Assembly: GCF_000247695.1 (NCBI RefSeq)
Contig: NW_004624751.1
Coordinates: 18,838,609-18,902,608, forward strand
DNA: 64,000 nt
Reading direction: 5' to 3'
From: Heterocephalus glaber
Taxonomy: Eukaryota > Chordata > Mammalia > Rodentia > Bathyergidae
Shown here in pieces: positions 23,561 to 35,713 of this stretch. The position numbers and the translations under genes were made by a program. Below the pieces are notes generated by a model. It was not told where the DNA came from. It worked only from the letters and a program-made list of their open reading frames with translations, and searched no databases. Every line of letters begins with the position of its first letter. Position 1 is the stretch's first letter.

Positions 23561-25994
23561 CAATAGAGATCAATCAAATTGTGTCCCTCTGTGACCTTCA
23601 AAACATAGCAGTATACTAGAAGGTACATAAGTAGTAACGAGTAATTTCAAAATTATAGGAAGTACTCAAATGTATTTTATAAACTGTCAAAGAGCTGAAA
23701 GAGAAAGCAATCAACATCCCAAAGAAATCTGAGAGGTGAAGCCAAATGTCAGACTTACTCTTTGTTGACATGGAAGATATTTACCAAGAAAACAACTTTG
23801 GCACAAATGGCCTGGGAGCAATACCTGAACAGAAAATGCCAAAAAGAGTTCTGGTGAAATATTCAGAGCTTTAATGATATTTCAATACTAAATTTAAAGG
23901 AATCAATGCTTAAAAGCCAAAATAATTTAAAAATTTAAATCATTCCTTTTTTATTTTCTTTTCCAACCAAGCTCTTTATTTTCAAGCCCTTTAAACTGAA
24001 AGGATAAAATAAGGAATAATTTTCACCTATCTAATGTTCATGTGCTTATAATAAAACACTAGATGTATTATAATATATATATATATTCAAATATACTTGT
24101 ATAGCAGGTTCATATAAGTTAGATTAGCAAAATGTTTCATCTTTATAAATTGCATCACTGAAAATTCACCAAAGAATTTTTAAATAAAAGAAACATTTCA
24201 GACTTAGGAGTAAATAATTTTTTTCTTTTTACTTGAAACAAGATTTTCTTCTATAGATCACATTGAGTCTGGCAGCAAAGCACATTGCTACAGCTGCACT
24301 CTCTTTAGTGAATTACTTTTTAGTTACCAACAGTTCTCTTCATTTGGCTAGAATAACCAGAATAGCATCTGGGAATTAAGGAAAAATAATAGTCACTCCA
24401 ATGCAACATATTTTCTTTGCTCAAATCCCCATATTGTAATTTTTAGCTTTAAGTGAAATTGTCATAATAGTCATTTTTAATTTCAATACCACTAACTAAT
24501 TTTAGGCACAAGTTCAGAAAAAAATAAACAAATAGGTCAGGCAAAGTCTGGTAATTAAATCAGCAGGTCTGAGATATTTTCCTGATGGAATTTTCAAAAT
24601 GAAATGCCAACTGGCACAACCTATTTTAGAAAAATGTAAAATTTATTTTAGGAAAGAGTGTTTTTGAGTCTGAGGTATTTCTGTCATGGAAGGCTGAGAT
24701 ACCTTTTAGCACTGTAACATTTTTACTACCTTTAGTCTCTTCCAGAGTGCTGGGGAATAAGTTCCCTAGAAAATCCACTAGGCTGGAAACAGACTTTTTT
24801 TTAAACAACGAAGCTAACCATCCTAAATAGAAAAGAGCTTCAAAACAGTTTTCCATTTCAGAATTAGGAAAAAGAAAGCCAGTCCCACAGAGAGGTTTTA
24901 AACATCCTCAGATTCTTTGATCATAGAAGAGACTCACATGGTGTTTGTTGGTTAGTTCCCAAATCACACTGTGGAAAGAGCTTTGCACTTCTCTGCTGCT
25001 ACTAAAGGGAGGTCGTTATATGCAGCATCTGCCTGTGCTACTCCCTCCATCCTTATGCACCTTCTGATTGCATTTTAAACAAGCATCTTTCCAAAAGAAA
25101 ATATCCCTTTCTTTCCACTTTAAAGTATACATTTGATAAATGGAGTATTGATGCAATGTATATTTTCAACTTGCTAATTTTAAAAAGCAAAAAAAGGGTT
25201 TAATGTTTCACAATCAGATAAAGTATTGAATATTCAGCAGTTTTATACTGAATGGTTCTTCTCAACAATGAAATTTCAAAATTCTGTGTATTAACAAAGG
25301 GTTTAGGATCTTTGGATCCTACATTTTAGCCAGGGAAGCAGCAGAAAAGGATGAAAAGAGAAAAGTGTCTTCAGGGATGTGTGTTATTAGAACAAGTAAT
25401 TAGGTGACGATTCGAAAGAACACATTCCACAAGAGCCACAAAGATTTTATCTTATCAAAAACACTGAAATGATACCAGTATGATGAGACTCAGAGAAAGA
25501 AACAGTATTGGACCAAAGCCAGAAGAATGCATAATGGCGGATCACAATGGGCCTTGTAGGTAAGGGATCAGGACTTCTTTGTTTGTTTGATTATTTTCAT
25601 TTTTGTCTTTTCTTTTCCAGCAACAAAATTGATTAGTTCTATGCTACAGTTTAAATAATGTGATTTTTATCTTAAAAAGATCAGTGTCCCTGAAGAGCAA
25701 GCACAGAGGCAAAAGGACACATACATGGTAATATCTGTGGTCCAGGTGAATAATAAAATGGGATTAGATTGCATTCAATTAGGATGATAGCAGTGGAAGG
25801 GAAGAAAGGTGAATAAAAATATCCTTTCTTCTTTTTAAAATGAGTTAAAAAGTAGACAGTGGTTTGTGAGTTGAGAGATACTCCTGCTGAACTCTAGTTT
25901 TGCCTGTACTATCTGTCTCAATGATAGTATCATTTGAGGTGGGACATGTTTAGAAAAAATTTGAACTGAAGCCTTTTTACCATTTTGAACTCAT
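23561..25994. other. No gene seen; unassigned, mostly single-copy-looking
   Basis: A short (AT)n run lies at about 24,074-24,089. The minus-strand 76-residue frame at 24,626-24,856 has no recognised domain. Nothing else supported. Confidence 0.5.
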
Positions 25995-26302
25995 GGATTT
26001 TATGAAAATTCCTCAAAAACTTAAAAATAGAAATTTCATCACCCAACTATACCTCTTCTGTGTATCTTCCCCAAAATTTAAAGACATCAGATTTCAGTGA
26101 CACTTGAATACCTATGTTTATGGAAACACAACTCGAAATAGCTAAATTTTGAAGCAGCCTATATACCTATCAACAAATGAATGGGTACAGAAATGCACAA
26201 GAGAGTACTGCTCAGCCATAAACAAGGGTCCATTTGAGTCATTTGTAAAAACAAAGATGTACCTTGAGTCCATAATGCTAGGTGAAATAAATCAGATATG
26301 TT
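25995..26302 (+). mobile_element. L1 ORF2 3' part
   Basis: Plus-strand landmarks of the ORF2 C-terminal coding end: 'aaattcctcaaaaacttaaa', 'cccaactatacctcttctgt', 'aaatgaatgggtacagaaat', 'actgctcagccataaacaag', 'taatgctaggtgaaataaat'. In-frame stops and indels show it is dead. Confidence 0.85.
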
Positions 26303-27049
26303 AATATTTCCATTTTGTTGCCTTCTTTGTACCTTATAGAACATGCTGTTATCAAGATACTGAACATGTAAGCAATTCTGTCTTATATTCCTTTTGACAG
26401 TACTAAACCTTGAAGTAATCATTTAACCTTTTGTTCATTTTTAAATATGTTCTTTACATAATTTAACCTGTTTATGGATACTTAAAATGATTTTCTGATG
26501 AGCAAAGAAATCTAGTAACTTTATTTTCTATAATTAATTTAATCCTCAGGAACTCTTACTGGTTACTTAGGAATGTTTAAGGAAGAAGTCAAAGCTGTGA
26601 ATCCTAAAAGAGAAATTCTCAATCTTAAATAAACTACAATTAAACATTTCTTTTAAATATTTCAATGATTAAAATCTATTCTGGCTTGATTCCATCCTTC
26701 TCATTTCTTTGCTCCTGTTCTTTCTCTTTCAGTAGGCCAGGTGATGCATGCTTACAGAGCTCTGTAGGGAATAGCTTGCATGATCTCATATGAGCAGGAG
26801 ACAGAGCATAGAGTAGGATGCATGCTCCAGACTCCCAGTGTCCCCCATTGTGATAGACAAGGGATAGGCATTGATCATCTACTACCCAAGGCTGAGGTCT
26901 GCCAACAATATCTTTGGCTGATGGTTTTTGAGTTTCTTATTATGGTATTGTCAAGGCACCCCTAGATCACATGACCTGTCTCAATTTTATTTGGTGCTAT
27001 GTGTCTTTTTATGGGATGAGTCTTTTAAATTTTATCTTTGTGTTTCTGC
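26303..27049. other. No gene seen; unassigned
   Basis: A 'gtaggccaggtgatgcatgc' string near 26,733 could be the 5' tip of a B1 but nothing follows it. Confidence 0.45.
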
Positions 27050-27510
27050 TGTAAATAATTACTACAAATTTAATGACACAGTGCAACAAAATTTATTATC
27101 ATATAATTCTGGAGTTCAAAAGTAAAGTTTAAAATCAAAAGTTTTGGAAAGGCTATGCTTCTGGGCAAAAATCAGTACCTTCATTTTTTTTTTAATTTAA
27201 AAGCTACCCAGTTTCCTTGATTTATGGCCAGCAGGAACACAGAGACTTAAATTATCTCTGTCTTCTCTTTCTATTGTGACTTTTTTTCTCTCACTTTGGC
27301 CCACCTACTTTCTTTATTAAGGGCCCCTGTGACTACCTAGGCCCCTCTCCTGATAATCCAAAGTAATGATCCAGTCTCAAGAAGCTAAACATAATCTCTT
27401 GTCCAAACTCCCTTTTGCCATGCCATATGGAATATATTCACAACTTCCAAGGAATAGGATATTCTTGGAATAAGAAAGGAGTAAAAGTCTTCAATTATGA
27501 CCTTTAAGCT
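27050..27510 (-). mobile_element. MLT1-type MaLR LTR
   Basis: The reverse-strand LTR starts TGTAAATAAT at 27,050. It continues 'cacagtgcaacaaaatttat' and 'taattctggagttcaaaagt', then 'ggcccctgtgactacctagg', 'ctgataatccaaagtaatga', 'aactcccttttgccatgcca' and 'atattcacaacttccaagga'. This is the MLT1 block order. Confidence 0.8.
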
Positions 27511-27639
27511 ACTGAGTCAATTTAACCAAACCAAAATACCTACTTCATCAATTTTACCAGGCAATACTATCAGCCACATTTGATGTGACTCTACGTGACA
27601 CTAAGAGTTGACCTAATTTACATTTAGAAGGCCTTTTTC
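27511..27639. other. Spacer between two MaLR LTRs
   Basis: 129 bp of unassigned sequence between oppositely oriented LTRs. Confidence 0.5.
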
Positions 27640-28097
27640 CTATATGCTATGGTTTATATCCAGATGTCCCCTCAAAGCCTCATCCACTCATAGGTGGATC
27701 TTTTGGGCAGAGGCTGGATCATGAGTGAGTGATAGATTACGAGTGTGTGATAACTGGGTTAGCCCACTGATTGGTTTAGCATAGTTCTGGGTGTGGATAA
27801 TAGAAAACCTTACATCAGTGTGGGTGGCACCAACCAATAGGCTAGTATCCTGGATTGAATAAATACGAATGGAAAGAAAACAAAAAGGAAAGGAAAGGAA
27901 GGGCTCCTTGAACCTCCTTTCTGCCTGCTGTGGACTGTTTCTTCTCCCCTATGTCCCTCTGCCATGCCACCCTGCCTTGGACCTAACCTACTATGAATTA
28001 AAATCTCTACATATTTGTGAACCCAAATAAACTTTTTCCTATTTTAATTTGTGAATGTTGAATATTTTGCCCAGTAATGAGAAACTAAGACACTGTA
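27640..28097 (+). mobile_element. Full-length MaLR solo LTR with likely 5-bp TSD
   Basis: The LTR runs from TGCTATGG at 27,645 to 'gaaactaagaca' ending at 28,092 (448 bp). Internal landmarks are 'tgtcccctcaaagcctcatc', 'gataactgggttagcccact', 'ctctgccatgccaccctgcc' and 'gtgaacccaaataaactttt' (AATAAA polyadenylation signal near 28,026). The flanks ctata (27,640-27,644) and ctgta (28,093-28,097) match at 4 of 5 bases, the 5-bp TSD length expected for class III elements. Confidence 0.85.
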
Positions 28098-28619
28098 GTA
28101 TCGCAACTTATTACCATATTCACTTTGTTTTGTTTACTGAATAACTGCATTTACTGGTTTCTAGGAAAATCTACTTCAAATATTTAAACTAGAACAACCT
28201 GATTTTGATTTTCTCTTCACTCTATAGAGAAGTCTGTTCCTCCCTATTTACAGGCATTAAGCAGGAAAAGTTCATAATTGTATTAATTTGTTTTCAATAC
28301 CTCTGTTTCTATTTTCTTCCCAAATTGAATGCTCTTCCTCTACTAAAGGGATTTATTTTGTTTCTATTTTTTACTTGACATGGTCTTTTTTAATATAATG
28401 ACTTCTTGTGACAGTGAATTCATGACCATCTTTTCAAATGCATGTTATTCACTATTTTGTAATCTTTTCTTTACTGAACCTCATCTATCAATCTGGAGTA
28501 AGTTGCTATAGAATTGTAAGTGTATGCATCAGAATAACATTATAAACTTTCACTTTGTGTTATCCTCAGTGTGAAAATCTCACAGAATTGAAGGTCAGAT
28601 AACTTATGTTCAGAGTACA
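28098..28619. other. No gene seen; unassigned
   Basis: No recognised feature. Confidence 0.5.
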
Positions 28620-28750
28620 GTTGTAAATGTATTATACAACTTTGAGGAAATCAATATACTTTCAAGATCTTGTTTTTCTTTAATATAAAAGGAGTTATGG
28701 GACTAAATATTATTTTCAGTACAAGTTTTATGTTCTCTGATTTTGAGTCA
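28620..28750 (+). mobile_element. MIR fragment
   Basis: 'aactttgaggaaatcaatat' followed by 'cttgtttttctttaatataa' and 'aggagttatgggactaaata' follows MIR order (gacc-ttgggcaagt, ctcatctgtaaaat, gggataataa). Confidence 0.5.
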
Positions 28751-28898
28751 CTTTTTTATGTATTTCTTTTCACAGATAAATGTGTGGAAGTACTTCAACA
28801 AGAAGAAACTATGAGTGACTTTGAGGTGGTCCAATGAGATTCAGAGCTGTACATTCATTAACATCATAGAGATTTTAATGAGAAAGTATTGCAATAGA

Positions 28899-29025
28899 AG
28901 AAAGGAGATTTCATGGGCTGGGGATTTAGGTCAGTGGTTTCGCTGCGTGCTGCGCAAGTGTAAGGACCTGAGTTCAATCCCTGGTACCAACCCGCCCCCC
29001 GCCCAAAAAAAGAAAAGAGATTTCA
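28899..29025 (+). mobile_element. tRNA-derived SINE with 15-bp TSD
   Basis: Body 28,915-28,988: 'gggctggggatttaggtcag', 'ttcgctgcgtgctgcgcaag', 'cctgagttcaatccctggta'. An unusual C-rich then A-rich tail follows at 28,989-29,010. The flanks agaaaggagatttca (28,899-28,913) and agaaaagagatttca (29,011-29,025) differ by one base. One of the least diverged copies. Confidence 0.95.
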
Positions 29026-29351
29026 GGATAGACTGGAGCTAAATTCCATATAGAATTGCAGATGGGATTTTATGGACAAACAGGAAGAGATTGTGGATGA
29101 AAAAAATGCATTAAGAGGCAACATCAGGGTAATTCTTGCTAAACTCACCTACCAATGTTTTTATTGTGACCAGGCTGGGTAGGCCTGAAGACAAAGTCTA
29201 AGAACAAGACACAGTATGAAAGAGGTTCAGGAAAGCCTGACAAAAGTTTGATTAAAGACAATTTTTTTTTTAGGTTCTAGTAATGGCCCAATGAGTCTTT
29301 GCCTATCAGAAAATGAGAGAAAATCTAAGTTAGTAAAAACTTATTTTATAT
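29026..29351. other. No gene seen; unassigned
   Basis: No recognised feature up to the assembly gap. Confidence 0.5.
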
Positions 29352-29636
29352 NNNNNNNNNNNNNNNNNNNNNNNNNNNNNNNNNNNNNNNNNNNNNNNNN
29401 NNNNNNNNNNNNNNNNNNNNNNNNNNNNNNNNNNNNNNNNNNNNNNNNNNNNNNNNNNNNNNNNNNNNNNNNNNNNNNNNNNNNNNNNNNNNNNNNNNNN
29501 NNNNNNNNNNNNNNNNNNNNNNNNNNNNNNNNNNNNNNNNNNNNNNNNNNNNNNNNNNNNNNNNNNNNNNNNNNNNNNNNNNNNNNNNNNNNNNNNNNNN
29601 NNNNNNNNNNNNNNNNNNNNNNNNNNNNNNNNNNNN
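29352..29636. other. Assembly gap (285 N)
   Basis: A run of N. Open frames drawn across it on both strands are artefacts. The right flank is an L1 3' UTR-like repeat, so the gap probably lies in repeat sequence. Confidence 0.99.
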
Positions 29637-29790
29637 ATTATTTTTATTTTTTGTAGCTTTATTAGTACATGTTTCAATACAGGATTACATTACTATAGGG
29701 AATTGGTACATATACATAACACATGTCAGTTCCTTTGTTTTTCTTCTTTCCTCCATCACTTTTTGTTTTTCCAGGATAAGATTCATTTAC
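29637..29790 (-). mobile_element. L1 3' UTR-like fragment
   Basis: 'tttattagtacatgtttcaa' then 'gggaattggtacatatacat' and 'aacacatgtcagttcc' share order with the repeat at 54,210-54,440. A T-rich start adjoins the gap, consistent with a reverse-strand tail. Confidence 0.5.
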
Positions 29791-31804
29791 ATATCTTATA
29801 AGACCTTATAAAGTTACTTATCATATATACATATAACGTATAAAACATGTAAGACCATTGTACTAAGTCAAGGTACACTTTTAGGTTCATTGTCAATGCC
29901 TTTTTGCTTAATTAACAAGAGTATCTTAGCCTCAATAAAATTCTAAAAATATTCTTGTTGTGGCTTATGCATTTACTATACATACAGAGTGCATTAGTAT
30001 GGCTAGAATGGAAAAATATTGGTGAAATCAATCTTATGTATTAATACAGAAAATATATGCTAGGTATATTTAGTATAACTTTATTCACATACATCGAACT
30101 AAAACACATTGCCCTAGAGGAAGTCTAATGATAAATAGAATGTTTGAAAGAGAAAAATGCAAAAGGGAATATAAGAAAAAATGACGATGAAGAGTATACA
30201 CATAGATAAATAGAAGTCTGATATTTTTGCACAGCTTAGGTTCTAAATTGCTTTAACAAGTTCTTTGTGGGAATTTGAAGGAATTGAATTGTAAAAGGGA
30301 ACATGACTAAGATAATATTTTTCTCTATCATAGTTCCAGATATTATATATCTATGCCAGGAATTAGTGTCCTTGCTTTTCATAAAATGTCTGGGGACAGA
30401 TTCTAGAAAAGACAAAAATATTTCTAATCTTATATGACTTCAAAAGAGGTAACACATCTGCACATATGTGGAAATATTTGTAATAGAGTTAGAGTTAGCT
30501 TCTCTAAATGATACTTTTTTGAAGAATTTCTCACACGAACTATACACATGTCTAGTACCTAAAACTGTCAGCAAAACAACACAAATATGTAGCATTAATT
30601 TTGGTCTATGATTTTAGTGAGATCTCATTTATTGATTGATTCATAAAATGTGAGATTTATCTTGAACATTAACAATGTACTTTTTATTTTTAGAAATTCT
30701 GAATTACAGATTAAACTCATAGCTTATTAGTATTTTCTACAATGTTAGATTTGTGTGAGGGTAATATGCTAGAACATACCTTTGTGGTGTGGAGCCAACT
30801 TCATGCCAATAATAATGAAAAGTAAAGCTGTTTACAAGTCAAGTGATCCCCTTTGAGTTTAAGCTCTCAAACTGTGAATACCACAGGAAGCTTCTTGGCA
30901 TGCAGATTTCTTCCACCTGTTCTTAGATGAAACATAAATGTGAACCATAGGAGATATGATTTTCAGTTCTAAACAGAAAGCATTTAATGTGTAACTTTGA
31001 AAGGGATAAAATGCAAGTATGCCTAATTAGGTATTGAATACTTTAAATATTTCCCTTACTAATTTGAAATTTTTATTTCTCTGCTTTATATTTTTTATTT
31101 TGCCATAACAGAAAAGCCATTGTTTAATTTATTTATTCAACCTGGAATAGAGTTAATAGGAAAAATTAAGGGAAAAATATAAGTGATTCCGTTCATATAA
31201 AATTTTATTTAGGATATAATTTCATCTTATTTTATTTTATTAACTTTTAATTGACTGAATCTTTGGATATATATTCCAATTAATCTACATACATATGTTT
31301 AAGGAAATAGCTGAGCAAAACAATCACGGAAGCCTAAAAATAGCTGTTCACCTCTGTCATATACATTATCAATAAGTAAGGATAATATAAGCAGTGTTAC
31401 AAATGACTATTACAGTGCCATAAATTATGAAGGAAAGGCCAGGAACTCTCAGCAGTGAGCACCTTTTCTGGAAATATTCTCATCCCCTCCATAATTTTGA
31501 TATGGAAAGTACCTTATTAATAAAATTGATTAGATCAAATGTCTGACATGATTCGATTCAGTACTCGGAAGCAAGTTAATATTGAAAGTGATATTTTTCA
31601 GTGGAAAAATAAACTGTAAATTAAAAGTGGTGTTTTTAAAATATCTCTCTAGACATAAGCATTCAGCAGATCTTAACATAGTAAAAGTATACACTGATCT
31701 AAGTAGAAACAAACAAAATATTTTGGGAAAGAGTCATAGATAAATGTTTTCTCAGATCCTTCACTGTCTTTCCCCACAGTTCATGATAAAATGTCCCTTA
31801 GAAT
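29791..31804. other. No gene seen; unassigned AT-rich sequence
   Basis: About 2 kb without a recognisable repeat, RNA gene or coding frame. Confidence 0.5.
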
Positions 31805-31890
31805 CTGGGATTTAACACTCATCCCTTGTGAATCAGTTCCAGGGCCTCCTGTTAGGTAACTCCTCCACCACTAAGCTTCACTGCTAGCCC
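31805..31890 (-). mobile_element. Old ID-like SINE
   Basis: 'ctgggatttaacactcatcc' to 'ccagggcctcctgttaggta' to 'ccaccactaagcttcactgc' and 'tagccc' follows reverse ID order but is strongly diverged. Confidence 0.5.
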
Positions 31891-32118
31891 AAAGTCTCTT
31901 ATTTTTACAATTACTTTAAGAATGATTTTTAACATTTTTAACATTCTTGCAATCAAGAATCCTAATGCTGTTTGCTTATGATTAAACAAAATTTCATTTT
32001 CCAATCTTCAAGTAAAAAAAAAGGTATTAAGTTTGGAGATGCATTTTTATTTCCAAAAGAGTAAATTTGTACTTGAAGCATACATCTCTTTAAATGTATA
32101 TTTAGAAGTATTAATATT

Positions 32119-32268
32119 CTGCACTTGGGGAGGTGAGGTAGGAGGAATGCTACTACAAGTGTCACTTGGACAACTTAGTGAGCTAGTCTTAGAACAAAGC
32201 ATAAAAGGGTAGGGCTTAGGATGAAACTCAGTATTAGAGAACTCCTAGATTCAGTTATAAAGTTCCGC
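32119..32268 (+). mobile_element. B1-ID composite SINE
   Basis: A B1 left half ('gcacttggggaggtgaggta', 'ggaggaatgctactacaagt', 'acttagtgagctagtcttag') is joined to an ID-like right half ('gggcttaggatgaaactcag', 'cctagattcagttataaag'). This matches the dimeric B1-ID design known from squirrel- and dormouse-related rodents. Old and diverged. Confidence 0.65.
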
Positions 32269-33044
32269 AAAATTTAATATTTTTAGCAAAGACTATTCCT
32301 TAGGAAAAAAATTGAAAATAATAAAAGAACAGTCAACCCTAATAATTATTAGGCCAGAGAATTATGAACAACAACAAAAAAAGACAACTGTATGAAAAGT
32401 ACTTCACTTTTTTTTCAATTTGGATACTTTAAAGAAACACCCACATATTTGGTGCAAAAAAACGGATAACAGCCTTTTATTTCTGGGAATATGTTGAAAC
32501 ATAAGTGAATCGTTCTCAGGATAAACAAACATGTTTAATCTTATTAATTGCAAGATTTTGACAACACTTGAAAACAAATATTTGTTGTTGAAACATTTGG
32601 AAATAAAATAAACTCTCAAATAGGAAAGAATTTTGTTTAAAAATGAGGATGAAATGAAAAAGTAAGTAGATCCGATTCTTAATTATTATTATTAATAAGG
32701 AGAGTAATAGCATGGATCCTCTCAAAAACCTGCAATTAACTTTTTGTATAATTTTTTATCATATTGATATATGATGCTCATTTGGAGGACAGAAAAATAC
32801 TATCCAACTTTCTAATTCCTGCAAAAAATCTTTAAACATGCTAATAGGTTTTCTGCATTTTCTTAGAGGCCAAACAACTTTCCTCATTTTTTTCTGGTAA
32901 TGGAGCTCCAAACTTCTTTTAAGTTACTATATTGCTCCCTAATTCTCTTTCCATATTTTTTTTTAGATAGACTCAATTCTACATAGGGACAGAAATAAGG
33001 CCCATTATTGGCAACTCAGGATGGATGATATCAACATAAATCAC
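32269..33044. other. No gene seen; unassigned
   Basis: The minus-strand frames near 32,404-32,725 are AT-rich chance ORFs. Confidence 0.5.
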
Positions 33045-33248
33045 TGTTTTAGTTACTTTTCTCATTGCTGAGTCAAAATGCCTGACAACCAAAATATTCA
33101 GGCTACCCACCCTTAGGGTATGTGACACTCACACTTTTAATCCCAGCATCTCATCCTTGATGCCACACCCTAGATCCAGTCACCTGTAAAAAGCCCCACC
33201 TATGACTGCATGAGGTTTGAGTGGGACATCTAGATGCAAGCCATAACA
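33045..33248 (-). mobile_element. MaLR LTR, internally deleted
   Basis: Starts TGTTTTAGTTAC at 33,045, then 'ttctcattgctgagtcaaaa' and 'tgcctgacaaccaaaatatt', with 'aaaaagccccacctatgact' and the end 'gatgcaagccataaca' at 33,248. About 204 bp against roughly 350-450 bp in other copies, so the middle is missing. It sits directly next to a MaLR internal region in the same orientation. Confidence 0.8.
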
Positions 33249-34390
33249 TTTGACCTTTAGCCTCCTAAAGACTTGTGTACATTTATTTATGACAAAGACA
33301 TTTAGCCCATCTCTGGAATTTGCCAAAGTCCTAATAGTTTCAGCATTGCTGAAAAGTTTAAGTCCAAAGTCTGAAATTTAACTCAAACTCTTAGCTGTGA
33401 GCCCTTGCACAAATGAAAAGAGAGTGAAACACTTCCAACTTACAATGGCACAAGATAGACATTTCCATTCCAAAAGGTACAAAGAGGGGGATAGAAAGGA
33501 ATGGGAACAGAGCAAGTCCAAAGTCCCACAGGGCAAACATTAAGTCCCATAGTGTCCACTAACTGAGGCAGTCTGTGAGAAGATGTGAACTCCAAAGGGC
33601 TTGGGTGACTCTGGCCCTATGGCACTGCTGGGTATTATACCTCCCATGGCTTCTCCCTTGGGCAAGTTCTGTCCCATCCTTGCATCTTTCCTCAGATGAT
33701 CCACATTTCTGGCTTCTTCAAACTTCTGGGATCTCCACTGCACATTCATCTTCAGACTCATAACTTCACACACTGTCAGGGCACACTGCCTAGCTTCCTA
33801 GGCTTTCTTCTGAAACCTGAGTGGAAGCCTTCTTCACTGCACAACTCTGCCATTCTGTATGCACCTTAGACAAGCACCACGGGGTTGATTCCAAGGTCTG
33901 CTGCCACCTGCAGCTGTAGCCAGGCTTCCTTCTCTTTTGCCTATGAACTGAATCCCAAGGAACAACTTCCCTAGGTTGCTGTCATTTTGGAAAAGTTTCA
34001 CTTTTGCAATTTTGAGGCCACAAGGGGTGGAATCCTGCTGGTCTTTGTGATGTTCTCAGGCAATCTTTTCTATTGTCCTCTTCTGAAATACTTCACTTTT
34101 CCTTGGTAGTTTTTTCAGGGACAAATTTCTCCTCTGTTTCATCTTTTACAGGCGGAAACTTTACTGGAGCTTCTTTTCTGACCAAACTCAAAATATTTTA
34201 AATCATTCTTCTGGGCTCTTTGCTCTTAATTCTCAACATAGATCTGGCTAAAATTCCCCAATAGTAGCCATGTCTTGGCCTCAACATTAGACTTTCTTGA
34301 AATTTCTTCTGCAAGATTAATTAGTCTGCCACCCCTGATCTCAGTCTCAGGCAAAATCTCTAGACGCAAGCAAAATGCAGACAAACTTTT
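33249..34390 (-). mobile_element. MaLR internal (non-LTR) region
   Basis: Reverse-strand MaLR internal landmarks: 'gccaaagtcctaatagtttc', 'cagcattgctgaaaagttta', 'agtccaaagtctgaaattta', 'catttccattccaaaaggta', 'acctcccatggcttctccct', 'tagaaatttcttctgcaaga' type sequence near 34,297. Gag-like information, if any, is wrecked. The minus frame at 33,540-33,773 is a remnant or shadow. No second LTR at the right end, so the provirus is 5' truncated. Confidence 0.7.
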
Positions 34391-35713
34391 TTATTTTTGT
34401 CAATTCCTATGTTCCAAGGACTAAATGTCAGACCCACATAATTATTGTCTATAAATAATGTCCTCAACAGAAGTACTAAAACCCCAAAGGAAACAAGACT
34501 CATTCTTATCCAAACATAGACAGACTTAGGAAAAACCACATAGTACTGGAAAATATTGGATTATCTTCTGACTGCATCATAGCATAAGAAGCAGATGACT
34601 AGAAAGTGAAGGAAATGAAATGTATGGAAGGAAATTTATGATAGATCATGCTCTCTGTCTATCATACATATATATATGGACACAATTTTTACTTTATAAT
34701 CACATTGTCCTACCCAATACATTAGCCAGTTTCAGTGTAATTTCTACAACTTTTAATGATATGCTGGACTCAGAAACCATATGATGTAGAGTCTCTATTA
34801 TTTCATCCATGGTGACCCATATAGTTTCCAAATTCATGTTCTTAATTTTCTTGATTCTCATCCTTTGCTTTCTTTTCTTAGACTTCCATTTCCTGCTGTG
34901 TTTACTCTAGGATTTTCCAGTAGCTTCTAAGGGAGCTAGAATAAAAATAAAATTTTCACATTGTAGTAATTAGAGTAACAGGTATGGAGATCAGTGAATA
35001 CATTGCTCAGTGCTAAATTCTTGCAGATGTTTCTGACTGAGTCTTTGCCAGGAATTTGAAAGTAGTCTCACTGTTTCAGGGAGCTGCAGACAATCAGCTC
35101 TCTTTTTCTTCACTTTTACATCCCATCTACTTACAAACAACATAATAAAGTAACTCACATGACTCTAGTTTGATTAGCAAATGACAGAGTTCTGAAATTT
35201 GGTGGGTTTTTTTTTTCAAATCTCCTTTTTGCAACTTTTTTCAAAAGCATGATTGTATTATTATTATAAGCAAATGCATTATTTAAATCATAATTATCTG
35301 AGTTGCAAACATCTGTGGATAATTAGTAGTTATTCATATAAAATTATTTTTAGTCCAGAATTGTGCCTGTAATTTTTAATGTGAGATTGTCTAGGGACAA
35401 TGACAAAAGTATAGATATCCTTGGAACTATCCCAACTCTAATTCATCAGAATCTTCAATGGAGCCTGTGTCAATAATTTTAATAAGGCCTCAAATCAATC
35501 CTTGTACTTGGAAAATATATGAAATAATGGTTTGGTCTTGACAAAATGTCACCTGTTCATGATTTATCTTCTACCTCTAATTAGTAATCAAGGTTATCTG
35601 TGTTGTTTAAATAAATTTTTTTCTCTAGCTATTGCAAAGTCTGCATCTTCAGCCTGTGTCTTTCATGTAAACCCTTGTTCCTAGAATTGTCTTATTTCCC
35701 CATGTTTTAATTC
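34391..35713. other. No gene seen; unassigned
   Basis: No repeat, RNA gene or coding frame I can support. Confidence 0.5.

Noticed and set aside
24626..24856. Minus-strand 76-residue frame as a small gene
   Set aside because: No domain, splice or promoter context that I can see; similar lengths occur by chance across this AT-rich window.
29291..29677. Open frames of 115-121 codons on both strands
   Set aside because: They run through the N gap; almost all residues are undefined.
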